A stretch of 64,000 nucleotides of DNA from Acidaminobacter sp. (GCA_009881125.1 WXFH01000012.1:40976-104975); one strand, 5' to 3'. Positions 25,060-33,501 are shown, counted from the first letter of the stretch. The notes: generated by a model from the sequence alone, not told the origin. Numbers and translations are program-made.

Positions 25060-25638
25060 TTAATAATTGGTTTCCTTGACTTCAAAATAGCCCTGAGGCT
25101 TTTTGCACGTCGGGCAAACGCCAGGCGCTTTTTCGCCTTCGTGGACATAACCGCACTCGCGGCATTTCCAGCGGGTCTTTTCTTTCTTTGCAAAGACTTC
25201 CTCATTTGCGCAATTCTCTGCCAGTTTGAGATAGCGCATTTCATGCTCATACTCAACCTTGGAGATCATACGGTAAGCCGTGGCGACATCCTTGAAGCCT
25301 TCTTCCTCAGCGATCTTGGCAAACATAGGATACAGCACGGTGTGCTCCTCGTTTTCACCATGAGCCGACGCAAGAAGGTTCTCATAAGTTGAGCCCACTG
25401 TGCCCGCAGGATAAGCCGCTGTGATTTCAAGGGCCTCACCTGCAGTCAGGAAGCTGAAGAAAATTTCTGCGTGAACGCGCTCGTTGTCGGCAGTTTCGTT
25501 GAACAGGCCGGCGATTTGCTCGTAACCCTCTTCAATAGCCTTCTTTGCGAACATTTGGTAGCGATTTCTCGCCTGTGATTCACCAGCGAAGGATTTCAAA
25601 AGGTTCTTTTCTGTTTGTGTTCCCTTAATGGCTGACAT
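25060..25638 (-). CDS. rbr: rubrerythrin
   Basis: 192 residues. N-terminal ferritin-like diiron domain with Glu ligands (AGESQARNRYQMFAKKAIEEGYEQIA, NERVHAE, EEHTVLYPMFAKIAEEEG, YEHEMRYLKLAE), then a C-terminal rubredoxin-type FeS4 site WKCRECGYVHEG ... CPTCKKPQGYF. Reduces hydrogen peroxide with electrons from rubredoxin, matching the two rubredoxin genes upstream. Part of the oxygen-defence cluster. Confidence 0.96.
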   Translation of the reverse strand: MSAIKGTQTEKNLLKSFAGESQARNRYQMFAKKAIEEGYEQIAGLFNETADNERVHAEIFFSFLTAGEALEITAAYPAGTVGSTYENLLASAHGENEEHTVLYPMFAKIAEEEGFKDVATAYRMISKVEYEHEMRYLKLAENCANEEVFAKKEKTRWKCRECGYVHEGEKAPGVCPTCKKPQGYFEVKETNY

Positions 25639-25666
25639 TATGTCCCTCCTGATTATGTAAATTCTT

Positions 25667-25692
25667 CCGGCCGGACAAAACTGTCCGGCCGG
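25667..25692. terminator. hairpin between ferritin and rubrerythrin
   Basis: CCGGCCGGACA-AAAC-TGTCCGGCCGG perfect 11-bp stem; no strong T-run on the minus strand, so it may be a processing or attenuation hairpin. Confidence 0.6.
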
Positions 25693-25720
25693 CCATCAAA
25701 TCTCTTTTTGCTTGGCAACC

Positions 25721-26227
25721 TTACTCAGCAGCCGGATTGAACACGCGCGCTCTGAACTCGCGGTCCATCATTAAAATGCCATTGCCCTTGCCGTCAATAA
25801 GCTTGAGTTCAGAAATAATTGCTTCTGCATTTGACTCTTCTTCCACCTGCTCATCAATGAACCAGTTCAGGAAGCTCTTAGTCGCATGGTCTCTCTCGTC
25901 AATGGCGATGTCCATGATGTTGTTGATCAGGCTGGTGACGTGCTGCTCATGAGCAAGCACTTCCTCATACACATCCACGACGTTTTCCCACTCAACCTTT
26001 GGACCGTCAATTTTTGTCAAGATGACACGACCGCCGCGCTCGTTGACAAAGTCAAACATTTTCATTGCATGGAACTGCTCTTCCTGAAACTGAACGCGCA
26101 TCCAGTTCGCGAAGCCAGGGAGGTTTTGCGCTTCGAAATACGCTGCCATAGAAAGATACAGATACGCTGAGTACAACTCTGCGTTGATTTGAATGTTGAA
26201 AGCTTCTTCTACTCTTTTGTTGATCAT
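25721..26227 (-). CDS. ftnA: non-heme ferritin
   Basis: 168 residues of the four-helix ferritin fold: NIQINAELYSAYLYLSMAAYFEAQNLPGFANWMRVQFQEEQFHAMKMFDFV carries the ferroxidase Glu/His set, and ATKSFLNWFIDEQVEEE holds the second half. No heme Met pattern. Stores iron and so lowers Fenton chemistry; lies between rubrerythrin and desulfoferrodoxin. Confidence 0.95.
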   Translation of the reverse strand: MINKRVEEAFNIQINAELYSAYLYLSMAAYFEAQNLPGFANWMRVQFQEEQFHAMKMFDFVNERGGRVILTKIDGPKVEWENVVDVYEEVLAHEQHVTSLINNIMDIAIDERDHATKSFLNWFIDEQVEEESNAEAIISELKLIDGKGNGILMMDREFRARVFNPAAE

Positions 26228-26309
26228 GCTTCGTCACTCCTGTACTGCCTTCAGACTTACCTCTGAAAGTCGCTGTGTTTTAGTGGTATTCAAATGCGGT
26301 AAGTAAAAA

Positions 26310-26690
26310 TTACGCTTCTGAGCTCCAGTGTCCGTGAAGATTGCAGTACTCGCGGGCTGAGACGGTCTCAGCGTCTGTGCAGAAATAGGCAGCCGGCTCA
26401 TCGCCTGGCTTGAGAAATGCCGTCAGCACTTCTTTGCCCGTCAGAAGCTCAATCCACTGAATGTAGTGAGCGTCCGTCATAGGGTGAAGTGTGGAACCGA
26501 CGGTGACCTTGTAGCCGCCCTCGACTTTTTCTATAACCGGAACGTGCTTCTCAGTAGAGGAGTCCGCTTTTTTCTCTTCCATAAACGTCATAGGCTGACC
26601 GCAGCATACGAGCTCGCCGCCGCCCTCGTTATAGACCTCTACTATGTTTCCGCAAAGTTCACATTTAAATACACCAAGATGCTTAGCCAA
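26310..26690 (-). CDS. dfx: desulfoferrodoxin (superoxide reductase)
   Basis: 126 residues. N-terminal desulforedoxin centre I ([12 protein letters not shown] ... ELVCCGQPM, four Cys) and C-terminal neelaredoxin centre II with His ligands ([25 protein letters not shown]) and the Cys/His pair in YCNLHGHW. Reduces superoxide to peroxide without making oxygen; the electron donor is rubredoxin, encoded just upstream. Confidence 0.96.
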   Translation of the reverse strand: MAKHLGVFKCELCGNIVEVYNEGGGELVCCGQPMTFMEEKKADSSTEKHVPVIEKVEGGYKVTVGSTLHPMTDAHYIQWIELLTGKEVLTAFLKPGDEPAAYFCTDAETVSAREYCNLHGHWSSEA

Positions 26691-26713
26691 ATTATTTCCC
26701 TCCTATTGTCATA

Positions 26714-27133
26714 CTACTGGACCTGATTGCACCCAGAGCACAGTCCCTTGTAATACACATGCTTCTCTCGAACTTCCGATCCCTCTGGGCCGCCATAACG
26801 CAATTGATCCGCTTCTACGTCAAAATCGAACACCTTCTGGCAGGAAACACATTTGAAGTGCCCATGCAATGAAGTATCCGCGTCGTAGCGGGCTTCATTT
26901 TCCTCAATGGAAATCAGGTATGCGATCCGGTTTTCAACAAAGAGGTTCAAAGTGTTGTAGACCGTCGTCTTGGAGAGTGTCGGTATTTCGGGAACAAGCG
27001 CGCGGTAAATTGTATCTACGGTAGGGTGCTCCTTCGTATGCATCAGATACTCGAAAATCCGGATCCTCTGATAGGAGGGCTTGATACCGCTTTCTTTCAA
27101 ATACTCGCTGATGTTCTCGATCTTCCTGAGCAT
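26714..27133 (-). CDS. perR: Fur-family regulator, PerR-like
   Basis: 139 residues: winged helix (GIKPSYQRIRIFEYLMHTKEHPTVDTIYRALVPEIPTLSKTTVYNTLNLF) and a metal domain with HGHFKCVSCQKVFDFDV plus C-terminal YKGLCSGCNQ, the two CxxC structural zinc pairs. Context among peroxide and superoxide genes makes PerR the best call rather than Fur or Zur. A 9-1-9 palindrome at 27896-27914, at the head of the same operon, is a likely operator. Confidence 0.88.
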   Translation of the reverse strand: MLRKIENISEYLKESGIKPSYQRIRIFEYLMHTKEHPTVDTIYRALVPEIPTLSKTTVYNTLNLFVENRIAYLISIEENEARYDADTSLHGHFKCVSCQKVFDFDVEADQLRYGGPEGSEVREKHVYYKGLCSGCNQVQ

Positions 27134-27171
27134 GATGCCCTGACTCCCTTCGATTGCTTGACTATATAGGT

Positions 27172-27330
27172 TTATTCAGGCTCAAACATATCCTTGCCAA
27201 CGCCGCAAAGCGGGCAAACCCAATCATCAGGAATATCAGCGAAAGCCGTGCCTGGCGCTACGCCGCCATCTGGATCTCCGAGTTCAGGATCATAAACATA
27301 ACCACATGCGGTGCAAACATATTTTTCCAT
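27172..27330 (-). CDS. rd: rubredoxin (second copy)
   Basis: 52 residues from ATG 27330 ([23 protein letters not shown]), preceded by AAAGGAG. FeS4 site C6-x2-C9 and CPLCG near the C-terminus, [21 protein letters not shown] typical. Electron carrier from the NADH-dependent reductase to desulfoferrodoxin and rubrerythrin. Nearly identical to the copy 92 nt upstream, so a recent tandem duplication. Confidence 0.96.
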   Translation of the reverse strand: MEKYVCTACGYVYDPELGDPDGGVAPGTAFADIPDDWVCPLCGVGKDMFEPE

Positions 27331-27421
27331 AAAAAGTCTCCTTTCAAAATGGGATTCGCTCGCCATTGACAAAAGCCCTTAACGCCTTGCCACTGACTCT
27401 TCAACATCAAATATGACCGGT

Positions 27422-27577
27422 TTAGACCGGCTCAAACATGTCCTTGCCAACGCCGCAAAGAGGACAGACCCAATCATCCGGAATGTCTTCGAAGGCAGTG
27501 CCCGGCGCTACGCCATTGTCAGGGTCGCCAATTGCTGGATCGTACTCATAGCCGCAAGCTGTGCAAACGTATTTCAT
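27422..27577 (-). CDS. rd: rubredoxin (first copy)
   Basis: 51 residues, ATG 27577 with GGAGG upstream: [20 protein letters not shown] then [18 protein letters not shown]. All four iron Cys are present. Differs from its neighbour at only a few positions. Short enough to be missed by automatic calling. Confidence 0.95.
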   Translation of the reverse strand: MKYVCTACGYEYDPAIGDPDNGVAPGTAFEDIPDDWVCPLCGVGKDMFEPV

Positions 27578-27665
27578 GTGTAATCCTCCCTGTTTGTTTT
27601 ATTGTTGAACCGGAATTTCACCGGCTTCAAACCGAACTGAGTTTTTAAAAAAGTAAGACGTTTTT

Positions 27666-27695
27666 GCCGATGGTTCCGGCAGCCCACACTTCACT
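27666..27695. repeat. GCCGATGGT motif copy
   Basis: TTTTTGCCGATGGTTCCGGC followed by CAGCCCACACTTCACTC, immediately after the wHTH stop. Confidence 0.6.
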
Positions 27696-27881
27696 CTATT
27701 TTACGATTTCATAGAAGCAGCGCTTTGGCGAGTAAATTTTGCCCTCTTCTTTAAGCTGCTTAATGGCCTTATCGACATCTTTCTTGTCAGCGCCTGTCTT
27801 TTCAACGATATCTCCGGGACGGACCGCGTCGCCCGCGTCCTCAAATGCTTTTAAAACCTCTTGATTAAGATCCAATCCCAA
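27696..27881 (-). CDS. small winged-helix protein
   Basis: 61 residues, TTG start at 27881 (or in-frame TTG 27875) behind GGAGG. LNQEVLKAFEDAGDAVRPGDIVEKTGADKKDVDKAIKQLKEEGKIYSPKRCFYEI reads as one compact winged helix-turn-helix: three helices and a short wing. Small proteins of this kind accompany rubredoxin or peroxide genes in clostridia and methanogens; function not established. First gene of the oxygen-defence operon, directly downstream of the Fur-type palindrome. Confidence 0.7.
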   Translation of the reverse strand: MGLDLNQEVLKAFEDAGDAVRPGDIVEKTGADKKDVDKAIKQLKEEGKIYSPKRCFYEIVK

Positions 27882-27895
27882 TAAGCCTCCCTCTA

Positions 27896-27914
27896 AAATG
27901 TAATGATTACATTT
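27896..27914. promoter_or_regulatory. Fur/PerR-type operator (9-1-9 palindrome)
   Basis: AAATGTAATGATTACATTT is a perfect 19-bp palindrome about a central G. It has the 7-1-7 layout of PerR/Fur boxes (TnATnAT-n-ATnATnA), sits at the head of the wHTH-rubredoxin-PerR operon, and also upstream of the divergent reductase gene. Confidence 0.75.
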
Positions 27915-28149
27915 TTATACTAACATATTAATTTCTGCGCCGTCAACCCTTTTCTGATTGTTTCAATTTACATGACTATCGGCTAAGCGGCATAATGCTT
28001 TATTATTATACCTAAAAACAGGCTGCCTAAACTTAAATCTGTTTTTTTGTGCTGACCCATTCCACATCAAAGCGATTTTAGGCCTCAGTAATGGGTAAGA
28101 GTACGTCGTACCGCACTTTGCAACCAAAGAACTTGAAGGAGGCCCACCC

Positions 28150-29355
28150 ATGGAAAGAAAATCGTATGACATTATCATTATAGGCAACGCCGCCGCAGGT
28201 ACTGGCGCCGTGGAAAGCATCCGCAGCCTCAGACCCGACGCGTCGGTGCTCATGATTACTTCAGAGCCTGAACTCGGCTATTTTAGGCCGATGGTCAGTT
28301 ATTACCTCTATGACGCCCACAAGCCCAATTACTTCTATCTTCACCCGAGGGAATGGTACGAGGACAACCGGATTGACCTGTGCCTCGGAACTACAGTCAC
28401 CGAACTTCTTCCGGCAGAAAAGTGCCTTAAAACCCAGGATGGGGCACAGTACAATTACGACAGGCTGATCCTTGCAAGCGGCAGCAGAAACAACGTGCCA
28501 CCCATCCGCAATATCGACAAGGCCGGGGTCTTTACGGTGCGGACCAAAAAGGACGCGGACGACATCAAGGACTATGCGAAAAATGTCCAGGAGGCCGTGG
28601 TTATTGGCGGCGGGCTTCTCGGACTTGAGTTTGCCTGGGGACTGAAAACCCTGGGCCTGGACGTCACCGTCCTGGAAATTGCGGACCGTCTGCTGCCTCG
28701 CCAGCTGGACCACGAAGGTTCCCGGCTGTTTGAGGAAGGCGTTTTGAAAACGGGCATCAAAGTCCGAAAGGAAGTCAAAATCCAGGAGCTGATTGGCAAA
28801 GATGCTGTTGAGGGCGTGCTTATTGGAGAGGGCGCCGGAGAAATTATAAATGCCCAGATGGTCCTCGTTTCCGCGGGGGTCAAACCCAACAAGGAGCTGG
28901 CGGAAGCAGCCGGTATTGCCTGCAGCCGCGGCGTTATTGTGGATGAGGCTATGAGAACCAGTGCTGAGGGCATCTATGCGGCTGGAGACGTCGCGGAGGT
29001 GGGTGGCACTGTCTTTGGACTTTGGCCTATGTCGCTGGAAATGGGCAAAGTGGCCGGCACAGGCGCCTCGGGAATGGATGCCGCCTGGAAAATGACCGTG
29101 CCGTCCAGCATTTTCAAGAGCATGAATATGCAGGTGTTTTCAGTCGGAGACATCATGACCTTTGAATCCAAAGGCCTCCGGAGCATCACAGATTACGACA
29201 GACACAGCGGTGTCTATAAAAAACTTTACTTCGAAGACGGGGTCTACGTCGGCGGGATCCAAATGGGCAGCCTGAATAAGTCAGGCGTAATGCAGAAGTC
29301 CATAGGCAAAGGCGTCAGTGTGGCACAAATGGTAGAGGATGTTATAGAGAAATAA
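28150..29355 (+). CDS. NAD(P)H:rubredoxin oxidoreductase-like flavoprotein
   Basis: 401 residues; AAGGAGG precedes ATG 28150. FAD motif DIIIIGNAAAGTGAVESIR at the N-terminus, NAD motif VVIGGGLLGLEFAWGLKTLG at about 150, GIYAAGDVAE FAD-closing motif at about 280, and a C-terminal ~80-residue extension typical of NROR. Divergent from the rubredoxin operon, so it probably supplies electrons NADH to rubredoxin to Dfx/Rbr. The N-terminal GNAAAG instead of GxGxxG is usual for this group. Confidence 0.85.
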   Translation: MERKSYDIIIIGNAAAGTGAVESIRSLRPDASVLMITSEPELGYFRPMVSYYLYDAHKPNYFYLHPREWYEDNRIDLCLGTTVTELLPAEKCLKTQDGAQYNYDRLILASGSRNNVPPIRNIDKAGVFTVRTKKDADDIKDYAKNVQEAVVIGGGLLGLEFAWGLKTLGLDVTVLEIADRLLPRQLDHEGSRLFEEGVLKTGIKVRKEVKIQELIGKDAVEGVLIGEGAGEIINAQMVLVSAGVKPNKELAEAAGIACSRGVIVDEAMRTSAEGIYAAGDVAEVGGTVFGLWPMSLEMGKVAGTGASGMDAAWKMTVPSSIFKSMNMQVFSVGDIMTFESKGLRSITDYDRHSGVYKKLYFEDGVYVGGIQMGSLNKSGVMQKSIGKGVSVAQMVEDVIEK

Positions 29356-29413
29356 GAGACGAGAGAGGGAATTGGATAAAGCTCCAATTCCCTCTCTCGT
29401 CTCTCACTTTTTT
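29355..29413 (+). terminator. terminator after the reductase gene
   Basis: Perfect 22-nt arms (29355-29376 and 29383-29404) beginning at the last base of the stop codon, then a T-run. Confidence 0.92.
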
Positions 29414-29431
29414 GATGTGGAAGTGGGTGTC

Positions 29432-29530
29432 GATAGGCGCTAGCCGCTGCGGCTGGCGCCTATCAACCCCCAGTTCCTCTTTGAAACTCGGGGTCGATAG
29501 AAACTCGGTGTCAGACACCCAGTTTCTTTT
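29432..29530. repeat. composite of two repeat families
   Basis: GGTGTCGATAGGCGC ... GCGCCTATCAACCCC hairpin (29437-29473), followed by GAAACTCGGTGTCAGACACC at 29497. The same two elements occur separately elsewhere in the window. Confidence 0.7.
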
Positions 29531-29546
29531 TTTCATCCATCCATCC

Positions 29547-30434
29547 TTATTCCGCCAAACCAGCCTTTTTCAACAAATGCTGATAGGTTCTCCGGTCAAT
29601 GACCTCTCCCTGCAGAAGTCTCACTTCATAGTTTTCATTGCCGGCAAAAGCCTCGTAGGCAGCTTTCAGCGGCCCCTCAAAAAAAAGGGCTGCTTCGTGG
29701 CTTTCCACTGCATAGCCCAGGTTCTCCAGTGCCTTTCGGAGCTTCCCGGCAATCTCAGGTGTTACATCAAGGTGGTCCTTCTTGGCAGGTGCTTCAAAGT
29801 ACATTTCGTGGAGGGTCAGCAGATGCTCGAGCTTTTCTATAGGCTGCGGATCATCATCTACCCGCAGGTCGATCGCACGGTCATTATAGCCTCCGTAACT
29901 GCCGTTCTCCCGGACAATCAGCAGAGCGGCGGACTGTCTGCCGCGGCTGTCGCCCCCGGCGTTCTGGGCTGCCTTCAAAGCCTCCAGCAACCGTCTGGCC
30001 AATGTTCCCTCCGTGCTTTCGAAAGTATCCGCCAAGGCTGTCACGGTGTCCCCACTGACCAATATATTGCCCTGGCAGGCATAGTTGTCGCCGTAGAGTC
30101 CGCCTGCCCACAGATGGCAGCGCTCTCCTGTATAGGAAACGGCGTTGCCCTGAGCATCCACAATGCCGACCTGGCGGTCTTCCCTGCCTTCATCCAGCGC
30201 CAGCAGTGCCTTCAGAGTCTCATCCGCAGTGTAGCCCTTCTTTAGAAGCGCCAGGCCAATCTCACCGTAATCCAGGTTGGCGTAGGCTTGTGTGGCAATA
30301 GCGCCCACGTTGGCTTTAGCCCAGGGCACCACGGCCCCAACAGCCAAAAACTTGGACTGGACGGCAACGCCCAGCTCTTGGGTGACCGGATCCCGGGCGA
30401 CAATGGAAAAAGTTGAGATATTCTTCATAGTCAT
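29547..30434 (-). CDS. DUF1028 domain protein (putative Ntn-type hydrolase)
   Basis: About 295 residues; ATG 30434 follows AGGAGG, with ATG 30428 as alternative. Core DUF1028: TFSIVARDPVTQELGVAVQSKFLAVGAVVPWAKANVGAIATQAYAN, then DAQGNAVSYTGERCHLWAGG and RQSAALLIV. The fold resembles N-terminal nucleophile amidohydrolases; members are sometimes linked to peptidoglycan-binding domains. A C-terminal ~80-residue region (TPEIAGKLRKALENLGY) looks like a peptidoglycan-binding-like helical domain. Substrate unknown. Confidence 0.85.
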   Translation of the reverse strand: MTMKNISTFSIVARDPVTQELGVAVQSKFLAVGAVVPWAKANVGAIATQAYANLDYGEIGLALLKKGYTADETLKALLALDEGREDRQVGIVDAQGNAVSYTGERCHLWAGGLYGDNYACQGNILVSGDTVTALADTFESTEGTLARRLLEALKAAQNAGGDSRGRQSAALLIVRENGSYGGYNDRAIDLRVDDDPQPIEKLEHLLTLHEMYFEAPAKKDHLDVTPEIAGKLRKALENLGYAVESHEAALFFEGPLKAAYEAFAGNENYEVRLLQGEVIDRRTYQHLLKKAGLAE

Positions 30435-30510
30435 AACGCCTCCTCGCGTAAAGTGCAAAGCAACCGAATTATCCTATAAATATCCTTTGCCGCACTATCC
30501 AAACAAAAGA

Positions 30511-30596
30511 AAAAGGGACAGACCGGCGCCCCCATGATCCGGCGCACACAGAAGTTCTCTGCGGCGCCCCTTGGGTTTGTCAGGCTGTCCCTTTAT
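30511..30596 (-). terminator. terminator of the CoA-disulfide reductase-csoR operon
   Basis: AAAGGGACAG / CTGTCCCTTT outer arms enclosing inner G/C hairpins, then T-rich tail on the minus strand. Confidence 0.8.
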
Positions 30597-30600
30597 AATG

Positions 30601-30891
30601 TTATTTCGAAAACTGCAGGATCATGTGAATAATGTGCTCCATCCGCTCCGCTTCGACCTTGCCGTCCTCATCCGGATCCAGAAGGCACTCCAGGGCATGG
30701 CTTTCCATAACCATAAGGCCAATCTTGTGCACCGAGGACTTAATGGCGAGGATCTGGGTCAGAACATCCTCGCAACCCTTGCCTTCATCCACCATCTTTT
30801 CGATGCCGGCAATGTGGCCTTTGACTGTTCTGAGGCGGTTGATGATGTCCTTGCGGTTTTTTTCCATTGATTTTTCGTTATACAGCTCCAT
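30601..30891 (-). CDS. CsoR/CstR family (DUF156) sensor-repressor
   Basis: 96 residues, GGAGG before ATG 30891. Family core: IINRLRTVKGHIAGIEKMVDEGKGCEDVLTQILAIKSSVHKIGLMVMESHALECLL. The Cys (GKGCEDV) and the His-x3-Cys (SHALEC) are in the positions of the Cu(I) ligands of CsoR, whereas the persulfide sensor CstR lacks the His. However, its partner gene, 13 nt upstream, is a sulfur-transfer fusion, which points to persulfide sensing. Both remain open. A C-tract palindrome before the operon is a plausible operator. Confidence 0.85.
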   Translation of the reverse strand: MELYNEKSMEKNRKDIINRLRTVKGHIAGIEKMVDEGKGCEDVLTQILAIKSSVHKIGLMVMESHALECLLDPDEDGKVEAERMEHIIHMILQFSK

Positions 30892-30904
30892 AAAACTGCC
30901 TCCT

Positions 30905-33430
30905 TTAGATAAAGAGGTTCACGTCAGCCTCTTCCGCAGCGCCGAGGTAGGTTGCGACACCAGAGTATTCAATGCCGTCGATCAGCTCTTCTTTTTCAAC
31001 GCCGAGCACATCCATGGACATGGTACAGGCGATCATGCGTACGCCGTTTTCAAGAGCTTGTTGAAGCAAGGTCTCAAGGGTATCAACATTCTTGCTCTTC
31101 ATGATGTTTTTCATCATCACAGGACCAATGCCGAACATATGCATTTTGGACAGTCCAAGCTTAGTGGTGCCCTTTGGCAGCATAACACTGAACATTTTGG
31201 CCATGAAGCCCTTTGGTACTGATGGCGGGTTGGCCTTCTTCAGGATATTCAGACCCCAGAAGGTGTAGAACATGGTGACTTTTCTGCCCATAGCAGCTGA
31301 ACCGTTGGCTATGATCAGGGCCGCCAAAGCCTTGTCGAGATCGCCGCTGAAAACGACGAGGGTTTTGTCGTTTGGAAGCTCCGACAGGTTATGTGCCGGT
31401 TTGTGCTCGCTGGTGCCTTTCATGACGTTGGCGAAAACGTTTTTCTTGTCGCCTTTGCCGGAAGAGAGGAGCGTGTTGCCGGTCTTCCTCGCCCAGGTCG
31501 CAATATCATTGACGAAACCAGGATCTGTCGCGGTGACTTCCAGGACATCCCCTGGCGCCATTTCTTCCATGCGTTTGTAGACCTGGAGGATCGGGCCTGG
31601 GCACTGGAGTCCGCAAGCATTGAGTTTGATGACATTGCCGGTCTGTTTGACTGCCCTTGAGATGATCTCGCCAGAATCGGTGAGCTCAGACTCAGCCGGC
31701 AAGCCACAGCTGCCGCCATCCGCGCCGCCGCAGAGAGAACCGCCGCATTTGTCAATATTGGCCGGGTCTTGGCAAAAGACATTTTGGAAAGTCGTAAAGC
31801 CCCCGCTGAGGTTGCGGACATCCTCAAAGCCAAGCTGCTTCAAAATACGGGCCGCAATGTAGCCGCGAAGACCTACAGCACAGTATACCACGATGGTTTT
31901 GCTCTTGTCGAGTTCGCCGTGACGTGCTCTGAGTTCATCCACAGGAATGTTGACCGAGCCGCCGACATAGCCGAGCTCTCGCTCGACAGCGTCGCGAACG
32001 TCAACGACGACACTCTTTTCAGGATCGAGGGCATCCAGTTCGTGCCACTGAATGACTTTAAGATCGCCTTTAAGGATGTTTTCTGCTGTGAAGCCTGACA
32101 TGTTGACCGGATCCTTGGCGGAAGAGTATGGCGGTGCGTAAGCCAACTCGAGTTCTTTCAGATCTTCTATAGTTCCGCCAAAGCGGATGGCGGTTGCAAT
32201 GACGTCAATGCGTTTGTCGACGCCCTCGTAACCTACGATTTGGGAACCCAGCACTTTGCCCTTGACGTCGAAGATGAGCTTGAGCGCCATCGGCAGAGCA
32301 CCTGGGTAGTAGCCTGCATGGGACTTGGAGTGAATAATGGAGGTCCAGAAGTCGACGCCGTAGACTTTGCCCGCGCGTTTCAGGGATTTTTCGTTGACGC
32401 CTGTGCTGGCGACTGTGAGGTCGAAGACCTTGGCAATGGACGTGCCTTGCGTGCCCTTGTAGACTTCATTAGCGCCGGCGATGTTGTTGGCCGCGATTCG
32501 GCCTTGCTTGTTGGCAGGGCCCGCGAGCGGCACCATAGCCTTGATGCCCTGGACGAAGTCCGTGACTTCAATGGCGTCGCCAATCGCATAGATGTTCGGG
32601 TCGCTGGTCTTCAGCGTGCCGTCGACCACAATGCCGCCGCGCTCGTTAAGCTCGAGGCCGGCATCCTTCGCGAGCTGCGTCTGAGGACGGACGCCTATTG
32701 AAAGGAGTACAATTTCCGCGTCCACTTTAGCGCCGCTGGCTAAGGTTACTGTAGTGATGCCGTTGTTGTAGTTGAATTCCTTGACGCCGTCGCCGAGTCT
32801 CAGGTCGACGCCTTTATTTCTTAGGTGTGCGTGGACCTGCTGCGCCATCTCGAAATCGATTGGTGCCATGACCTGGTCCAGCATCTCGATCACGCTGACC
32901 TGAATGCCGCGGTCCCAGAGGTTTTCCGCCATCTCGAGACCAATAAAGCCGCCGCCTATAACCGCTGCGCGCTTTGGCTTGAGGTTGTCGACAAAGCCCT
33001 TGATCGCATCTGTATCCGGAATGTTCCAAAGGGTGAAAATGTTCGGGTTGTTGATGCCCGGAATTGGCGGCTTGAGCGGTGTAGAGCCCGGTGACAGGAC
33101 CAGGACGTCGTAGCTCTCTTCGTACTTTTGCCCGCTGGCAAGATTGATGACTTCAATGGTCTTCTTCTCGCGGTTGATGCTGAGGACTTCATTTTGAACG
33201 CGCACGTCAATTTCAAAGCGCGCCTTCATGGCTTCCGGTGTCTGTACAAGCAGCGCCGATCGCTCTTCAATAGTCTCGCCGATATAATACGGCAGGCCGC
33301 AGTTCGCAAATGAAATGTATTCGCCTTTCTCAAACAAAATAATTTCTGCGGTTTCATCCACACGTCTGAGACGTGCTGCCGCACTTGCGCCACCGGCGAC
33401 ACCGCCGACAATCAATACTTTTTTTCCCAC
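30905..33430 (-). CDS. CoA-disulfide reductase fused to rhodanese, TusA and DsrE domains
   Basis: 841 residues from GTG 33430, with GGAGGG upstream. (1) CoADR flavoprotein, about 1-445: FAD motif VLIVGGVAGGASAAARLRR, redox Cys44 in FANCGLPYY, NAD motif AAVIGGGFIGLEMAENLW, second FAD motif IYAIGDAIE. (2) Rhodanese, about 460-555: VVDVRDAVERELG, active Cys in VYCAVGLRGY. (3) Cys-rich linker, CGGSLCGGADGGSCG. (4) TusA-like, about 600-675: ACGLQCPGPILQ. (5) DsrE-like, about 690-841, with CTMSMDVLG. Likely reduces polysulfide or CoA-persulfide and relays sulfane sulfur between its own domains. Followed by the CsoR-type regulator. Confidence 0.92.
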   Translation of the reverse strand: MGKKVLIVGGVAGGASAAARLRRVDETAEIILFEKGEYISFANCGLPYYIGETIEERSALLVQTPEAMKARFEIDVRVQNEVLSINREKKTIEVINLASGQKYEESYDVLVLSPGSTPLKPPIPGINNPNIFTLWNIPDTDAIKGFVDNLKPKRAAVIGGGFIGLEMAENLWDRGIQVSVIEMLDQVMAPIDFEMAQQVHAHLRNKGVDLRLGDGVKEFNYNNGITTVTLASGAKVDAEIVLLSIGVRPQTQLAKDAGLELNERGGIVVDGTLKTSDPNIYAIGDAIEVTDFVQGIKAMVPLAGPANKQGRIAANNIAGANEVYKGTQGTSIAKVFDLTVASTGVNEKSLKRAGKVYGVDFWTSIIHSKSHAGYYPGALPMALKLIFDVKGKVLGSQIVGYEGVDKRIDVIATAIRFGGTIEDLKELELAYAPPYSSAKDPVNMSGFTAENILKGDLKVIQWHELDALDPEKSVVVDVRDAVERELGYVGGSVNIPVDELRARHGELDKSKTIVVYCAVGLRGYIAARILKQLGFEDVRNLSGGFTTFQNVFCQDPANIDKCGGSLCGGADGGSCGLPAESELTDSGEIISRAVKQTGNVIKLNACGLQCPGPILQVYKRMEEMAPGDVLEVTATDPGFVNDIATWARKTGNTLLSSGKGDKKNVFANVMKGTSEHKPAHNLSELPNDKTLVVFSGDLDKALAALIIANGSAAMGRKVTMFYTFWGLNILKKANPPSVPKGFMAKMFSVMLPKGTTKLGLSKMHMFGIGPVMMKNIMKSKNVDTLETLLQQALENGVRMIACTMSMDVLGVEKEELIDGIEYSGVATYLGAAEEADVNLFI

Positions 33431-33483
33431 TTTGAACCCTCCAATTAGGTTTAAGTTAGTTATTATGTTTAGTTTTCCACTTA

Positions 33484-33501
33484 CCCCCACCCCTGTGGGG
33501 G
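33484..33501. promoter_or_regulatory. C/G-tract palindrome before the CoADR operon
   Basis: CCCCCAC-CCCT-GTGGGGG: perfect 7-bp arms, 4-bp centre, flanked by TTA and CGACTATAG. G/C-tract palindromes of this size are typical CsoR/CstR operators. Confidence 0.65.
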
